54,316 nucleotides of DNA, from positions 1 through 54,316 of the forward strand of contig DASYSE010000055.1 in NCBI GenBank assembly GCA_036003705.1. The letters run 5' to 3'. The translations under genes were made by a program, and so were the position numbers. This DNA comes from CALGFH01 sp036003705 (lineage in GTDB: Bacteria; Actinomycetota; CALGFH01). The stretch's first letter is position 1. Every line of letters starts with the position of its first letter. Positions 25,443-33,303 of the stretch are shown here, in pieces. The notes beneath the pieces are model-generated. The model saw nothing but the letters and a program-made list of their open reading frames with translations, did no database searches and was not told the origin of the DNA.

Positions 25443-25643
25443 CTATGTTGCGTCAAGTGATGGCTGAGCGCCGAGGAGTCGGTGGAGCTGGCGGGCGACG
25501 TAGCGGACCAGGCAACGTTTGATCTCGCGCTTGGTCTGCCCTCGGCGCGGCGCCGCTGGGCATAGGCGCGGGTCGCCGGGTCGGTTCGTAGCCTTGGTCA
25601 GGACCACCGCGAACGCGGCGTCGGTGCGGCAGCGGCCGGACAA
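25443..25643 (-). pseudogene. C-terminal scrap of a transposase
   Basis: A 66-codon frame ending TKREIKRCLVRYVARQLHRL then a short tail. The R-x-x-x-R-CL-x-R-x-x-A-x-x-x-x-R-LL pattern is like the extreme C-terminus of IS110-type transposases. Nothing upstream continues it. The rest of the 25253-25744 gap between the nucleotidyltransferase gene and gcl shows no gene that I can support. Confidence 0.45.
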
Positions 25644-25744
25644 GTCAGCGCAAAGACACCCACAAGGTCAGTCAGTCCAAGGGTCACACCTGCAGCGACC
25701 AGCTCCAGCCCGGCATCATCACCGAACCACCGGCAGACTCACAG

Positions 25745-27523
25745 TCAGTCGAGCAGCGCCGCCGTGGCCGTCGGGGCGTGCTCGCCCCTGGTGGCCAGCT
25801 CCTCGAACTCGACCACGTCGTCGATCTCGGTGCCCATGGCGATGTTGGTGACCCGCTCGAGGATCACCTCGACCACCACCGGGACGCGGAACCGGGCCAG
25901 CAGCTTCCTGGCCTCCTCGAAGGCGGACGGCAGCTCCTCGGGCCGCGTGACCCGCAGGGCCTTGCAGCCGAGGCCCTCGGCGACCTTGACGTGGTCGACC
26001 CCGTAGCCTTCCAGCTCCGGCGAGTTCACGTTGTCGAACGACAGCTGCACGCAGTAGTCCATCTCGAAGCCGCGCTGGGCCTGGCGGATCAGGCCCAGGT
26101 AGGCGTTGTTGACCACCACGTGCAGGTAGGGCAGGTTGAACTGGGCCCCGACGGCCAGCTCCTCGAGCATGAACTGGAAGTCGTAGTCGCCCGACAGTGC
26201 CACCACCGTCGCCTCCGGGTCGGCGACGCACACGCCCAGCGCCGCCGGGATCGTCCAGCCCAGCGGGCCGGCCTGGCCGCAGTTGATCCAGTTGCGCGGG
26301 TGGTAGACGTGCAGGAACTGGGCGGCCGCGATCTGCGACAGGCCGATGGTGCTGACATAGCGGGTGTCCCTGCCGAAGGCCTTGTTCATCTCCTCGTAGA
26401 CCCGCTGGGGCTTGATCGGCACGTCGTCGAGGTGGGTGCGCCGCAGCATCGTCCGCTTGCGCGCCGCGCACGCCTCCGCCCAGGCGGAGCGGTCCGGAAG
26501 CCGCCCGGCGGCCCCGCGCTCGCGGGCCGCCTCGACGAACAGCGCGAGGGCCGCCCCGGCGTCGGACACGATGCCGTAGTCGGGGGGGAACACCCGCCCG
26601 ATCTGGGTCGGCTCGATGTCGACGTGCACGAACCGGCGCCCGCGCCGGTAGGTGTCCAGGCCCCCGGTGTGGCGGTTGGCCCAGCGGTTGCCGATGCCGA
26701 GGACGAAGTCGGACTCCAGCATGGTCGCGTTCCCGTAGCGGTGCGAGGTCTGCAGGCCCACCATGCCGGCCATCAGCGGGTGGTCGTCGGCGATGGTCCC
26801 CCAGCCCATCAGGGTCGGGACGACCGGCACGCCGGTCAGCTCGGCGAACTCGACCAGCAGGTCGGCCGCGTCGGCGTTGACGATGCCGCCCCCGGCCACC
26901 AGCAGCGGCCGCTCGGCCGCCGCCAGCATGTCCAGCGCCGTCTCCACCTGGGCCCGGGTCGCCGCCGGCCGGTGGACCGGCAGCGGCTGGTAGGTGTCGA
27001 CGTCGAAGTCGATCTCGGCCATCTGGACGTCGAAGGGCAGGTCGAGCAGCACCGGGCCGGGGCGGCCGGAGCGCATCAGGTGGAAGGCCTGCGCGAACGC
27101 GCCCGGCACCTGGGCCGGTTCGAGCACCGTCATGGCCAGCTTGGCGACCGGCTTGGCGATGGCGGTGATGTCGACCGCCTGGAAGTCCTCCTTGTGCAGC
27201 CGCGCCACCGGGGCCTGGCCGGTGATGCAGAGGATCGGGATCGAGTCGGCCCAGGCCGAGTACAGCCCGGTGATCATGTCGGTGCCGGCCGGCCCCGAGG
27301 TGCCGATGCAGACGCCGATGTTGCCGGCGCGGGCCCGGGTGTAGCCCTCCGCCATGTGCGAGGCCCCCTCGACGTGCCGGGCCAGCACGTGCTGGATGCC
27401 GCCGCGCTTGCGCATCGCGGCGTAGAAGGGGTTGATGGCCGCGCCGGGGATGCCGAAGGCGTGCCTGACCCCTTCGCGCTCGACGATGGCGACGGCGGCC
27501 TCGGCCGCCCGCATCCGGGTCAT
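25745..27523 (-). CDS. gcl: glyoxylate carboligase (tartronate-semialdehyde synthase)
   Basis: ThDP enzyme joining two glyoxylates to tartronate semialdehyde and CO2; 592 residues, collinear with E. coli Gcl as I remember it. The residue that is Glu in other ThDP enzymes is Val51 here (LARHVEGASHMAEG), the Gcl hallmark. Other matches are GIPGAAINPFYAAMRKRGG, LHKEDFQAVDITAIAKPV, MRSGRPGPVLLDLPFDVQ and the ThDP/Mg GDYDFQFMLEELAVG plus NNAYLGLIRQ. ATG at 27523 follows AGGAGGAG by five bases. It follows hyi by 22 bases in a minus-strand pair separated from the main purine operon by the mobile island. Confidence 0.97.
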   Translation of the reverse strand: MTRMRAAEAAVAIVEREGVRHAFGIPGAAINPFYAAMRKRGGIQHVLARHVEGASHMAEGYTRARAGNIGVCIGTSGPAGTDMITGLYSAWADSIPILCITGQAPVARLHKEDFQAVDITAIAKPVAKLAMTVLEPAQVPGAFAQAFHLMRSGRPGPVLLDLPFDVQMAEIDFDVDTYQPLPVHRPAATRAQVETALDMLAAAERPLLVAGGGIVNADAADLLVEFAELTGVPVVPTLMGWGTIADDHPLMAGMVGLQTSHRYGNATMLESDFVLGIGNRWANRHTGGLDTYRRGRRFVHVDIEPTQIGRVFPPDYGIVSDAGAALALFVEAARERGAAGRLPDRSAWAEACAARKRTMLRRTHLDDVPIKPQRVYEEMNKAFGRDTRYVSTIGLSQIAAAQFLHVYHPRNWINCGQAGPLGWTIPAALGVCVADPEATVVALSGDYDFQFMLEELAVGAQFNLPYLHVVVNNAYLGLIRQAQRGFEMDYCVQLSFDNVNSPELEGYGVDHVKVAEGLGCKALRVTRPEELPSAFEEARKLLARFRVPVVVEVILERVTNIAMGTEIDDVVEFEELATRGEHAPTATAALLD

Positions 27524-27545
27524 GTGGCTCCTCCTCCTGTCGCGG

Positions 27546-28361
27546 TCAGGCTCGGGTCGACCGCTGCTCGAAGGGCAACCAGCCGAAGCTGTCGACGCTG
27601 GCGCCGCTCGGCGTGTACTCGAGCCCGACATACCCGTCGTAGCCGGCCGCCGCCAGTGCGCCCAGCGGGCCGTCGAGGTCCAGCGAGCCCGTCCCCGGCT
27701 CGTGGCGGCCGGGGGCGTCGGCGATCTGCACGTGCCCGACCCGGTCGGCGTACCGCTCCACCGCCTTGTCGAGGTCGTCGCCGTTGACCGCCAGGTGGTA
27801 GAGGTCGCACAGGAACCGCAGGTTGGTCGCGGCCGCCTCCCGCTGGACCCGGTCGAGCACCCCGACGGCGTCGGCGGCGGTCCTGAGAGGGTAGCGGGGG
27901 GCGCCGCTGACGGCCTCGACCAGGACCACGCCGCCGACCCGCTCCGCGGCCGAGGCGGCCAGGGCCAGGTGCGTGACCGCCAGGTCGTCCTGCTCCTGCG
28001 GCGTGGCGTCGTCGACCCGGTTGCCGTACAGGGCGTTGAAGCCGCGGCAGCCCAGCTGCTCGCCGATGCCGACGGTCACCTCGACGTTGTCGCGGAACTC
28101 GGCCCCACGGGCCGGCCACGACACCAGCCCGCGGTCGCCGCCCGGCATGTCCCCGGCGAAGAAGTTCAGGCCCACCAGCCGGACGTCGGCCTCCCGCACC
28201 GCCCGGACGAAGGCGTCCACCTCATGGTCGCCCGGCACGGCGACGTCGAAGGGCCACCAGAGCTCGACCGCGTCGAACCCCGCGGACCGGGCGGCGGCGG
28301 GCCGTTCGAGCAGCGGCAGCTCGGTGAACAGGATGGACAGGTTGACGTCGAAGCGGGCCAT
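27546..28361 (-). CDS. hyi: hydroxypyruvate isomerase
   Basis: Interconverts tartronate semialdehyde and hydroxypyruvate; 271 residues, AP-endonuclease-2-like TIM barrel. Motifs are the N-terminal FDVNLSILFTELPLLER, GFDAVELWWPF, VGLNFFAGDMPGGDRG, ALYGN near the centre, VLVEAVSG (metal Glu), FLCDLYHLAVNGDD, HVQIADAPGRHEPGTG and YVGLEYTPSG. The ATG at 28361 is preferred over that at 28370 because GGGAGG directly abuts the first ATG. First gene of the hyi-gcl pair, behind a candidate IclR site. Confidence 0.92.
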   Translation of the reverse strand: MARFDVNLSILFTELPLLERPAAARSAGFDAVELWWPFDVAVPGDHEVDAFVRAVREADVRLVGLNFFAGDMPGGDRGLVSWPARGAEFRDNVEVTVGIGEQLGCRGFNALYGNRVDDATPQEQDDLAVTHLALAASAAERVGGVVLVEAVSGAPRYPLRTAADAVGVLDRVQREAAATNLRFLCDLYHLAVNGDDLDKAVERYADRVGHVQIADAPGRHEPGTGSLDLDGPLGALAAAGYDGYVGLEYTPSGASVDSFGWLPFEQRSTRA

Positions 28362-28377
28362 GCACCCCATCCTCCCA

Positions 28378-28396
28378 TTTTCCGTATGGCGGATAA
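28378..28396 (-). promoter_or_regulatory. candidate IclR-family operator upstream of hyi-gcl
   Basis: TTTTCCGTATGGCGGATAA, a good inverted repeat (TTTTCCG / CGGATAA, five-base centre), ends 17 bases before the hyi ATG. The minus-strand reading TTATCCGCCATACGGAAAA shares the TCCGC...GGAAA form of the glxR site. It would bring the separated hyi-gcl pair under the same regulator. Confidence 0.45.
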
Positions 28397-28481
28397 CCTA
28401 TGCCGCGATACGGGCAGCTGTCAAGAACGGCGGCACCGCGACGGCATCACGGCGGCCCCGGGGGAGGTCGGGGCCGCCGCC

Positions 28482-28619
28482 GGGAGGTCGGCTGCTCACG
28501 GCAGGTTGTCCCAGTCGCCGACCACCCCGTCGCCCGGGGTCTGCTTGGCCGGGAGGTCGGCTGCTCACGGCAGGTTGTCCCAGTCGCCGACCACCCCGTC
28601 GCCCGGGGTCTGCTTGGCC
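28482..28619 (-). repeat. perfect 69-bp tandem duplication at the 3' end of the amidase gene
   Basis: 28482-28550 and 28551-28619 are identical. The unit is 23 codons long and contains the amidase stop, so the gene uses the stop in the copy at 28551-28619 and the other copy lies downstream as a non-coding repeat of the last codons. Exact identity suggests recent duplication or an assembly artefact. Confidence 0.95.
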
Positions 28620-30994
28620 AGGCCGATGCCGGCCGCGGTGCCGGTGAAGGAGTCCTTCAGGTACCACCTGGTCCCGGCTCGCAGCACCCCGGGGGTCCAG
28701 GTGCCGTTGCCGTTCCAGTCGCCGGCGAACCCGAGGTCGTCGGTGCGCCCGAAGCGGACGTGCACCTCCGAGGGGCCGCCGCCGGCCGAGTTGCGCAGCC
28801 AGAAGGTCCCGGCCCGCTGCACCCCGGGGGTGAAGTCGCCGTCGCCGTCCCAGTCGCCGGCCAGGTAGCGGTCGCCGGAGCGCCCGAACGACACGGTGAG
28901 GTCGGCGGCGCCGCCGGAGTTGGCGTTGCGCAGCGCCCAGGTCCCGGCCCGGACCACCCCGGGGGTGAAGTCGCCGTCGCCGTCCCAGTCGCCGACGACC
29001 ACCCGGTCGCCGTGGCGGCCGTACCAGAAGTCGAGCACGCTGCCGTCGGAGTTGCGCAGCAGGAATTGGTTGCTGTCCAGGGCCTGGTTGGGCCGGACGA
29101 CGCCGACGGTCTGGGTGCCGTCGCCGTCCCAGTCCCCCACCACCGGGAGGTCGCCGGCGCGGCCCCAGCGGTAGCTGGTGAACACCCCCGAGGAGGTCGA
29201 CAGCTGCTCGGCGTTGGCGTTGTTGACCGTCCAGGCGCCGTCGGCGAACCCGCCGGTGCTGGTGCCGCTGGGCGGGGCGGTGCGGTCCACGAACACCCGG
29301 CTGGTGGCCGGCCTGGCCGACGCTCCTCCGGCGGCGGCGGTGACGGTCATGGTCGCCCAGCCGGCCGGGGCGAGGGCGCCGGCGGCGGTGCGGCCGTCCC
29401 AGCGGACCTTGGCCTCGGCCCCGACGCCGGTCCAGGTGCGGACGGTGGCGCCGTTGGAGCCGGTGACCGAGACCCGCCAGCGGACGGTGGAGCTGAAGCG
29501 GGCGTGGACGCCGGCGTAGCCGCCGGCCTCCGGCTGGACCCGCGAGGTGGTGGCCGCGCCCCCGTAGATCTTGGGCAGCCCGATCCTGGAGACGGCCGAG
29601 CGGATCGAGGGCAGCAGGGCGAGGGTCGGGTCGCCGGGGCAGTCGGTGTAGGAGGTCGACCGGTGGCCAAAGATGGTGTTGGCCACCACCCGGCGCCCGG
29701 CCGGGAAGCGGGTGTTGGCCCCGCCGGCGCTGGTCAGCACCGTCAGCCCGCGGGGGTCGACGTGGGTCAGGTCCAGCTTCCAGGCCAGCAGCCGCTCCAT
29801 GGCGGCGAGCATGAAGGAGGTCGGCCGGGTGTTCGAGAAGGTCCCGAGCATCGCCACCCCGGTGGTGTTGGTGTTGAAGCCGCCGGCGTGGGCGCCGAGC
29901 ACCGGCCGGGTGACCCCGCCGTAGCGGCCCTCGAACACGCGGCCGTAGCGGTCGACCAGGAAGTTGTAGCCGATGTCGTTCCAGCCGCGGCTGCGCACGT
30001 GGTACAGGTAGTCGGACCTGACCAGGGCGGCGCTCTCCGACGGCGGGTAGTTGTTGCTCTGCACGGTGTGGTGGATGACGGCGGCCTTGACGGTGTCGCT
30101 GTAGTCGGGGTCGGCGCGGCGGATGGACTCGTCGGCGCCCCAGCCGGCCCGGCTGACGATCCGCGGCTGGGCGGTGGCGGCCGTGGCCACGCCCGCCCGC
30201 GCCGGCTCGGTGCCTGGCGTCGGGGTCATGTCCGGGGTGATCAGGTGGGCCTGCAGCCCGCCGGCCGGGCCGGTCCCGGTGACGGCTCCGGGGGTGGCCC
30301 GGTTGCCGTTGGCGCCGGCCTTGGGGCCGGACCCATCAGCCTCGGCGCCGGCCCTTGGGGCGCTGGAGGTGGCCGGTGGGCCGGTCGGCGTGGCGGCTGG
30401 CAGGACGCGCAGCTGGACCTCGACGGTGCCGGCGTCCAGCCACTGGCCGTCGCTGTAGATGCGCCCCGTGCGGTGCTCGCGGCTGGTGGCGTCGGGCCCG
30501 TCGGCGGCCGGCTCGACCTCCCGCCAGCCCGACCAGCCGGCCCCGGCCCGGGTGCGCAGCCAGACCGTTCCCGCGGCGCCGGGCTCGGCGCCGCCCGAGG
30601 CCGGGCCCGGCCAGGAGAACCCGGCGAACCTGGCCTTGCCCACCTTGACCGGCGCCGACAGCAACGCGGCCGGGGCCGGGGCTGGGGCCGCGGCCGGAGT
30701 CGGGGCCGGGGTCGGGGCCGGGGCCGCGGGAACGTTGGCCTGCGGGGCGACCCGACCCGTGGTCGCTGGCGCCGGGACCGGGGCCGGGTTGGCCTGCGGG
30801 GCGGCGACCCGGCCCGTGGTCGCCGGCGCCGGGGCCGGGGCGAGCGCGACCGGGATGTCCTTGACGGTGCCCTGATGGACCCGGTGGCCTCCCAGCGACG
30901 GCTGGGCGGCGTTGAACAGGGTCAGGGCGAGCGCGGAGGCGACGCCGGCGGCCGCACCTCGGCGGGCCAGCGAGCGCAGGGACCGGAACAGCAC
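28565..30994 (-). CDS. secreted PGRP/N-acetylmuramoyl-L-alanine amidase with FG-GAP-like C-terminal repeats
   Basis: 809 residues. A signal peptide (GAAAGVASALALTLFNAAQ) is followed by an Ala/Pro-rich linker holding two APATTGRVA-PQAN units, a beta-rich domain (~110-200) like those preceding Ami_2 in actinobacterial PGRPs, then the amidase domain from IVSRAGWGADESIRRAD. Zinc/catalytic signals are AAVIHHTVQSNNYP, GYNFLVDRYGRVFEGRYGG, GAHAGGFNTNTTGVAMLG and FGHRSTSYTDCPGD. The last ~230 residues contain four to five GDWDGDGDFTPGV-x-RAGTW units, a propeller-like repeat. It probably trims peptidoglycan outside the cell. Confidence 0.9.
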   Translation of the reverse strand: MLFRSLRSLARRGAAAGVASALALTLFNAAQPSLGGHRVHQGTVKDIPVALAPAPAPATTGRVAAPQANPAPVPAPATTGRVAPQANVPAAPAPTPAPTPAAAPAPAPAALLSAPVKVGKARFAGFSWPGPASGGAEPGAAGTVWLRTRAGAGWSGWREVEPAADGPDATSREHRTGRIYSDGQWLDAGTVEVQLRVLPAATPTGPPATSSAPRAGAEADGSGPKAGANGNRATPGAVTGTGPAGGLQAHLITPDMTPTPGTEPARAGVATAATAQPRIVSRAGWGADESIRRADPDYSDTVKAAVIHHTVQSNNYPPSESAALVRSDYLYHVRSRGWNDIGYNFLVDRYGRVFEGRYGGVTRPVLGAHAGGFNTNTTGVAMLGTFSNTRPTSFMLAAMERLLAWKLDLTHVDPRGLTVLTSAGGANTRFPAGRRVVANTIFGHRSTSYTDCPGDPTLALLPSIRSAVSRIGLPKIYGGAATTSRVQPEAGGYAGVHARFSSTVRWRVSVTGSNGATVRTWTGVGAEAKVRWDGRTAAGALAPAGWATMTVTAAAGGASARPATSRVFVDRTAPPSGTSTGGFADGAWTVNNANAEQLSTSSGVFTSYRWGRAGDLPVVGDWDGDGTQTVGVVRPNQALDSNQFLLRNSDGSVLDFWYGRHGDRVVVGDWDGDGDFTPGVVRAGTWALRNANSGGAADLTVSFGRSGDRYLAGDWDGDGDFTPGVQRAGTFWLRNSAGGGPSEVHVRFGRTDDLGFAGDWNGNGTWTPGVLRAGTRWYLKDSFTGTAAGIGLAKQTPGDGVVGDWDNLP

Positions 30995-31063
30995 GAGCGT
31001 CCTCCAGGAAGGCGGCGGTGTTCCGGATGGACGTCGGCTGGCGACGGCCCGACCTGAAGTGCT

Positions 31064-32380
31064 CTACGGACTGATGCGGAACCTGGTCGACTTGAGCGCG
31101 AAGACCTTGCGGAACTGGGCCCCGGTCACGGTGACGCTGCGGCGCCGGCCGTCCTTGACGCCGACCACGGTGACCCGGGAGACCCGGCCACCCCACGACG
31201 GCATCCGGGTCTCGCGGACCGAGGTCGCGGTGCCGACCCCGAGCCGGGCGCCGAGGGTGGCCGCCGACACCTGCTTGGTCCAGCGGAAGTTCCGGTTGGG
31301 GTGGGCGCCCCCGCCCCGGTCGTAGGGGTCGTCGGACCGGCTGGGGAACCAGGGCAGGGGCGCGCTCCCCCACTGGGCGTTGCTGGAGGTGAAGCCGCCC
31401 GAGGACGAGGAGTAGAAGGCCTGCACGACCCGTCTGCCGTAGCGCACCACCAGGGAGTCGGTGCCGCGCACCGCCGCCACCCAGCGGGAGCCGTAGTAGC
31501 CCTGCTCCTTGGCGTAGCCGGCGTAGTGCTGGTCGCGGACGGTGGCGTACAGCGCGCAGTCGCAGCCGTCCCAGCTCCCGCCGCCGGCCCGCTGGCCGCG
31601 GGTCTGGACGGCGACCAGGGCGTAGCTGCGGGCGGCGATCGCCTGGGCCCGCAGCGCCTCGTTGGCGAACGACCCGGGCATCTCGGCCAGCCCGCGCAGG
31701 TAGCGGTTGAACGGGAGCACCGCCACCGCCCGCGGGCGGGTGACCCCCTGGTCGTCACGGACCAGGTGGATGTCCAGGCGGCCCCAGCGCAGCTGCTGGC
31801 CGGTCTGGGGCAGCAGCAGCCGGGCCGGGGGCAGGGCGGTCTGGTAGCGGACCACCACCCCGGTGCCGGCCCTGGTCGGCCCGAACCCCCGCCGGCCGGA
31901 CAGGTCGAACACCGAGGCGCCGCCCCGCTCCGGCCGGACCGACCAGGTGACATGGCCGCTGAGCGACCGCCGGACCACCCGCCCTCCGGGGGTCACGCCC
32001 GACACCGTGAACCGGCCGCCGCCGCCGCGGCCGGGGACCTCGACCCCCCTGACCAGGACCCGGCGCAGGCGTCCACCCGTGCTGGGGTCGCGGTTGGCCT
32101 GGAGCAGCCCGACCCGGATGGTGGCCGGCAGGGTGGCCGGCCGTGGCTGGGCGCCGCCGTAGTAGAAGGAGATGATCCGCCCGGCGCTGGCCCCCCGCAG
32201 GGCCATGCCGTGGGCGCCGTACTGGCTCATGCCGATGCCGTGCCCGTAGCCGGCCCCGTGGATGGTGAACGTGCTCGGCGTGGCCACCGCCGCCGGATCG
32301 GCCGGGCCGGTGGCCAGACCGAGCCCGACGGCGAGCACAGCCGTCGCCGCGACCGTCCGAATCCGACGGCTCCATGACAT
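31064..32380 (-). CDS. secreted SpoIID/LytB-domain protein
   Basis: 438 residues with a signal peptide (RTVAATAVLAVGLGLATG). SpoIID domains are lytic transglycosylases or bind stem-peptide-free glycan. Diagnostic blocks are FTIHGAGYGHGIGMSQYGAH at the start, RYLRGLAEMPGSFANEALRA, QAIAARSYAL, and CALYATVRDQHYAGY; the conserved EMP Glu is present. The order (GYGHGIGMSQYG before the core) is the actinobacterial variant. ATG at 32380 follows GGGAGG. It lies 69 bases upstream of the amidase gene on the same strand, so joint action on peptidoglycan is reasonable inference. Confidence 0.88.
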   Translation of the reverse strand: MSWSRRIRTVAATAVLAVGLGLATGPADPAAVATPSTFTIHGAGYGHGIGMSQYGAHGMALRGASAGRIISFYYGGAQPRPATLPATIRVGLLQANRDPSTGGRLRRVLVRGVEVPGRGGGGRFTVSGVTPGGRVVRRSLSGHVTWSVRPERGGASVFDLSGRRGFGPTRAGTGVVVRYQTALPPARLLLPQTGQQLRWGRLDIHLVRDDQGVTRPRAVAVLPFNRYLRGLAEMPGSFANEALRAQAIAARSYALVAVQTRGQRAGGGSWDGCDCALYATVRDQHYAGYAKEQGYYGSRWVAAVRGTDSLVVRYGRRVVQAFYSSSSGGFTSSNAQWGSAPLPWFPSRSDDPYDRGGGAHPNRNFRWTKQVSAATLGARLGVGTATSVRETRMPSWGGRVSRVTVVGVKDGRRRSVTVTGAQFRKVFALKSTRFRISP

Positions 32381-32406
32381 CCCGGCCTCCCGGCGCGACG
32401 GCGTCC

Positions 32407-33303
32407 CTAGGAAGGGGTCGGCCGGGGCGGGGAGACGCTTGAGCGGAGCTGACCCGCGGCGGCCAGGTAGGCGGCCAGGGCGTCCTGCCATGGACGCAGC
32501 GGCGGCACCCCGACCAGGCGGGCCAGGCGGTTGTCGAGCACCGAGAAGGCCGGCCGGGGGGCTGGGCGCGGGAACTTGGCGGTGGTGGTCGGCTGGACCC
32601 GTTCGGGGTCCTGGCCGGTGCCGGCCAGGATGGCCCGGGCGAACCGGTACCAGGAGCAGGCGCCCTGGTTGGTCAGGTGGTAGGTGCCGTGCTGGCCGGT
32701 GCGGACCAGGGCCCGCACCCCGCCGGCCAGGTCGGCCGCCCAGGTCGGGCTGCCCACCTGGTCGTCGACCACCCGGAGGGTCTCCCGCTCGGCGGCCAGG
32801 CGCAGGATGGTGGCCACGAAGTTGCGGCCGCCGGCCCCGTAGACCCAGGCCGTCCGCACGATATAGCCGCGGCCCCAGACCGCACGCACGGCCTGCTCGC
32901 CGGCCAGCTTGGAGCGGCCGTAGACGCTGGCCGGGGCCGGCCGGTCGTCCTCGCCGTAGCCGTCGGGCCGCTCGGCCGCGGCCTGGCCGCCGAACACGTA
33001 GTCGGTGGACAGATGGACCAGCTCGGCGTCGACCTCACGGCAGGCCAGGGCCAGGTGGCGGGGGCCGAGGCAGTTGGCCCGCCAGGCGCGGTCCGGATCG
33101 GCCTGGCAGCCGTCGACGTCGGTCCAGGCGGCCGCGTTCACCACCAGGTCGGGAGCGAGCTCGGCCATGGTGTCGGCCACCGCCGGCCAGCTGGTGATGT
33201 CCAGCCCGGCCCGGTCAAGGGCCACCAGCTCCTTGGCGTCCCCGAAGGCGGCCTCCAGCTCGCGGCCGACCTGCCCGCCGGCCCCGGCGATCAGCACCCT
33301 CAC
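32407..33303 (-). CDS. rfbD: dTDP-4-dehydrorhamnose reductase
   Basis: Last step of dTDP-L-rhamnose synthesis, NAD(P)H-dependent; 298 residues, extended SDR. VLIAGAGGQVGRELEAAFG binds the nucleotide, LSTDYVFGG and YGRSKLAGEQAV hold the Thr/Tyr-x3-Lys catalytic set, and VDDQVGSPTWAADLA is family-specific. GTG at 33303 overlaps the rfbB stop (GTGA). Confidence 0.93.
   Translation of the reverse strand: MRVLIAGAGGQVGRELEAAFGDAKELVALDRAGLDITSWPAVADTMAELAPDLVVNAAAWTDVDGCQADPDRAWRANCLGPRHLALACREVDAELVHLSTDYVFGGQAAAERPDGYGEDDRPAPASVYGRSKLAGEQAVRAVWGRGYIVRTAWVYGAGGRNFVATILRLAAERETLRVVDDQVGSPTWAADLAGGVRALVRTGQHGTYHLTNQGACSWYRFARAILAGTGQDPERVQPTTTAKFPRPAPRPAFSVLDNRLARLVGVPPLRPWQDALAAYLAAAGQLRSSVSPPRPTPS

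Noticed and set aside
25778..27787. 669-codon plus-strand frame
   Set aside because: Antisense to glyoxylate carboligase.
28400..31057. 885-codon plus-strand frame
   Set aside because: Antisense to the amidase gene; no domain and extreme Gly/Ala/Val/Arg composition.
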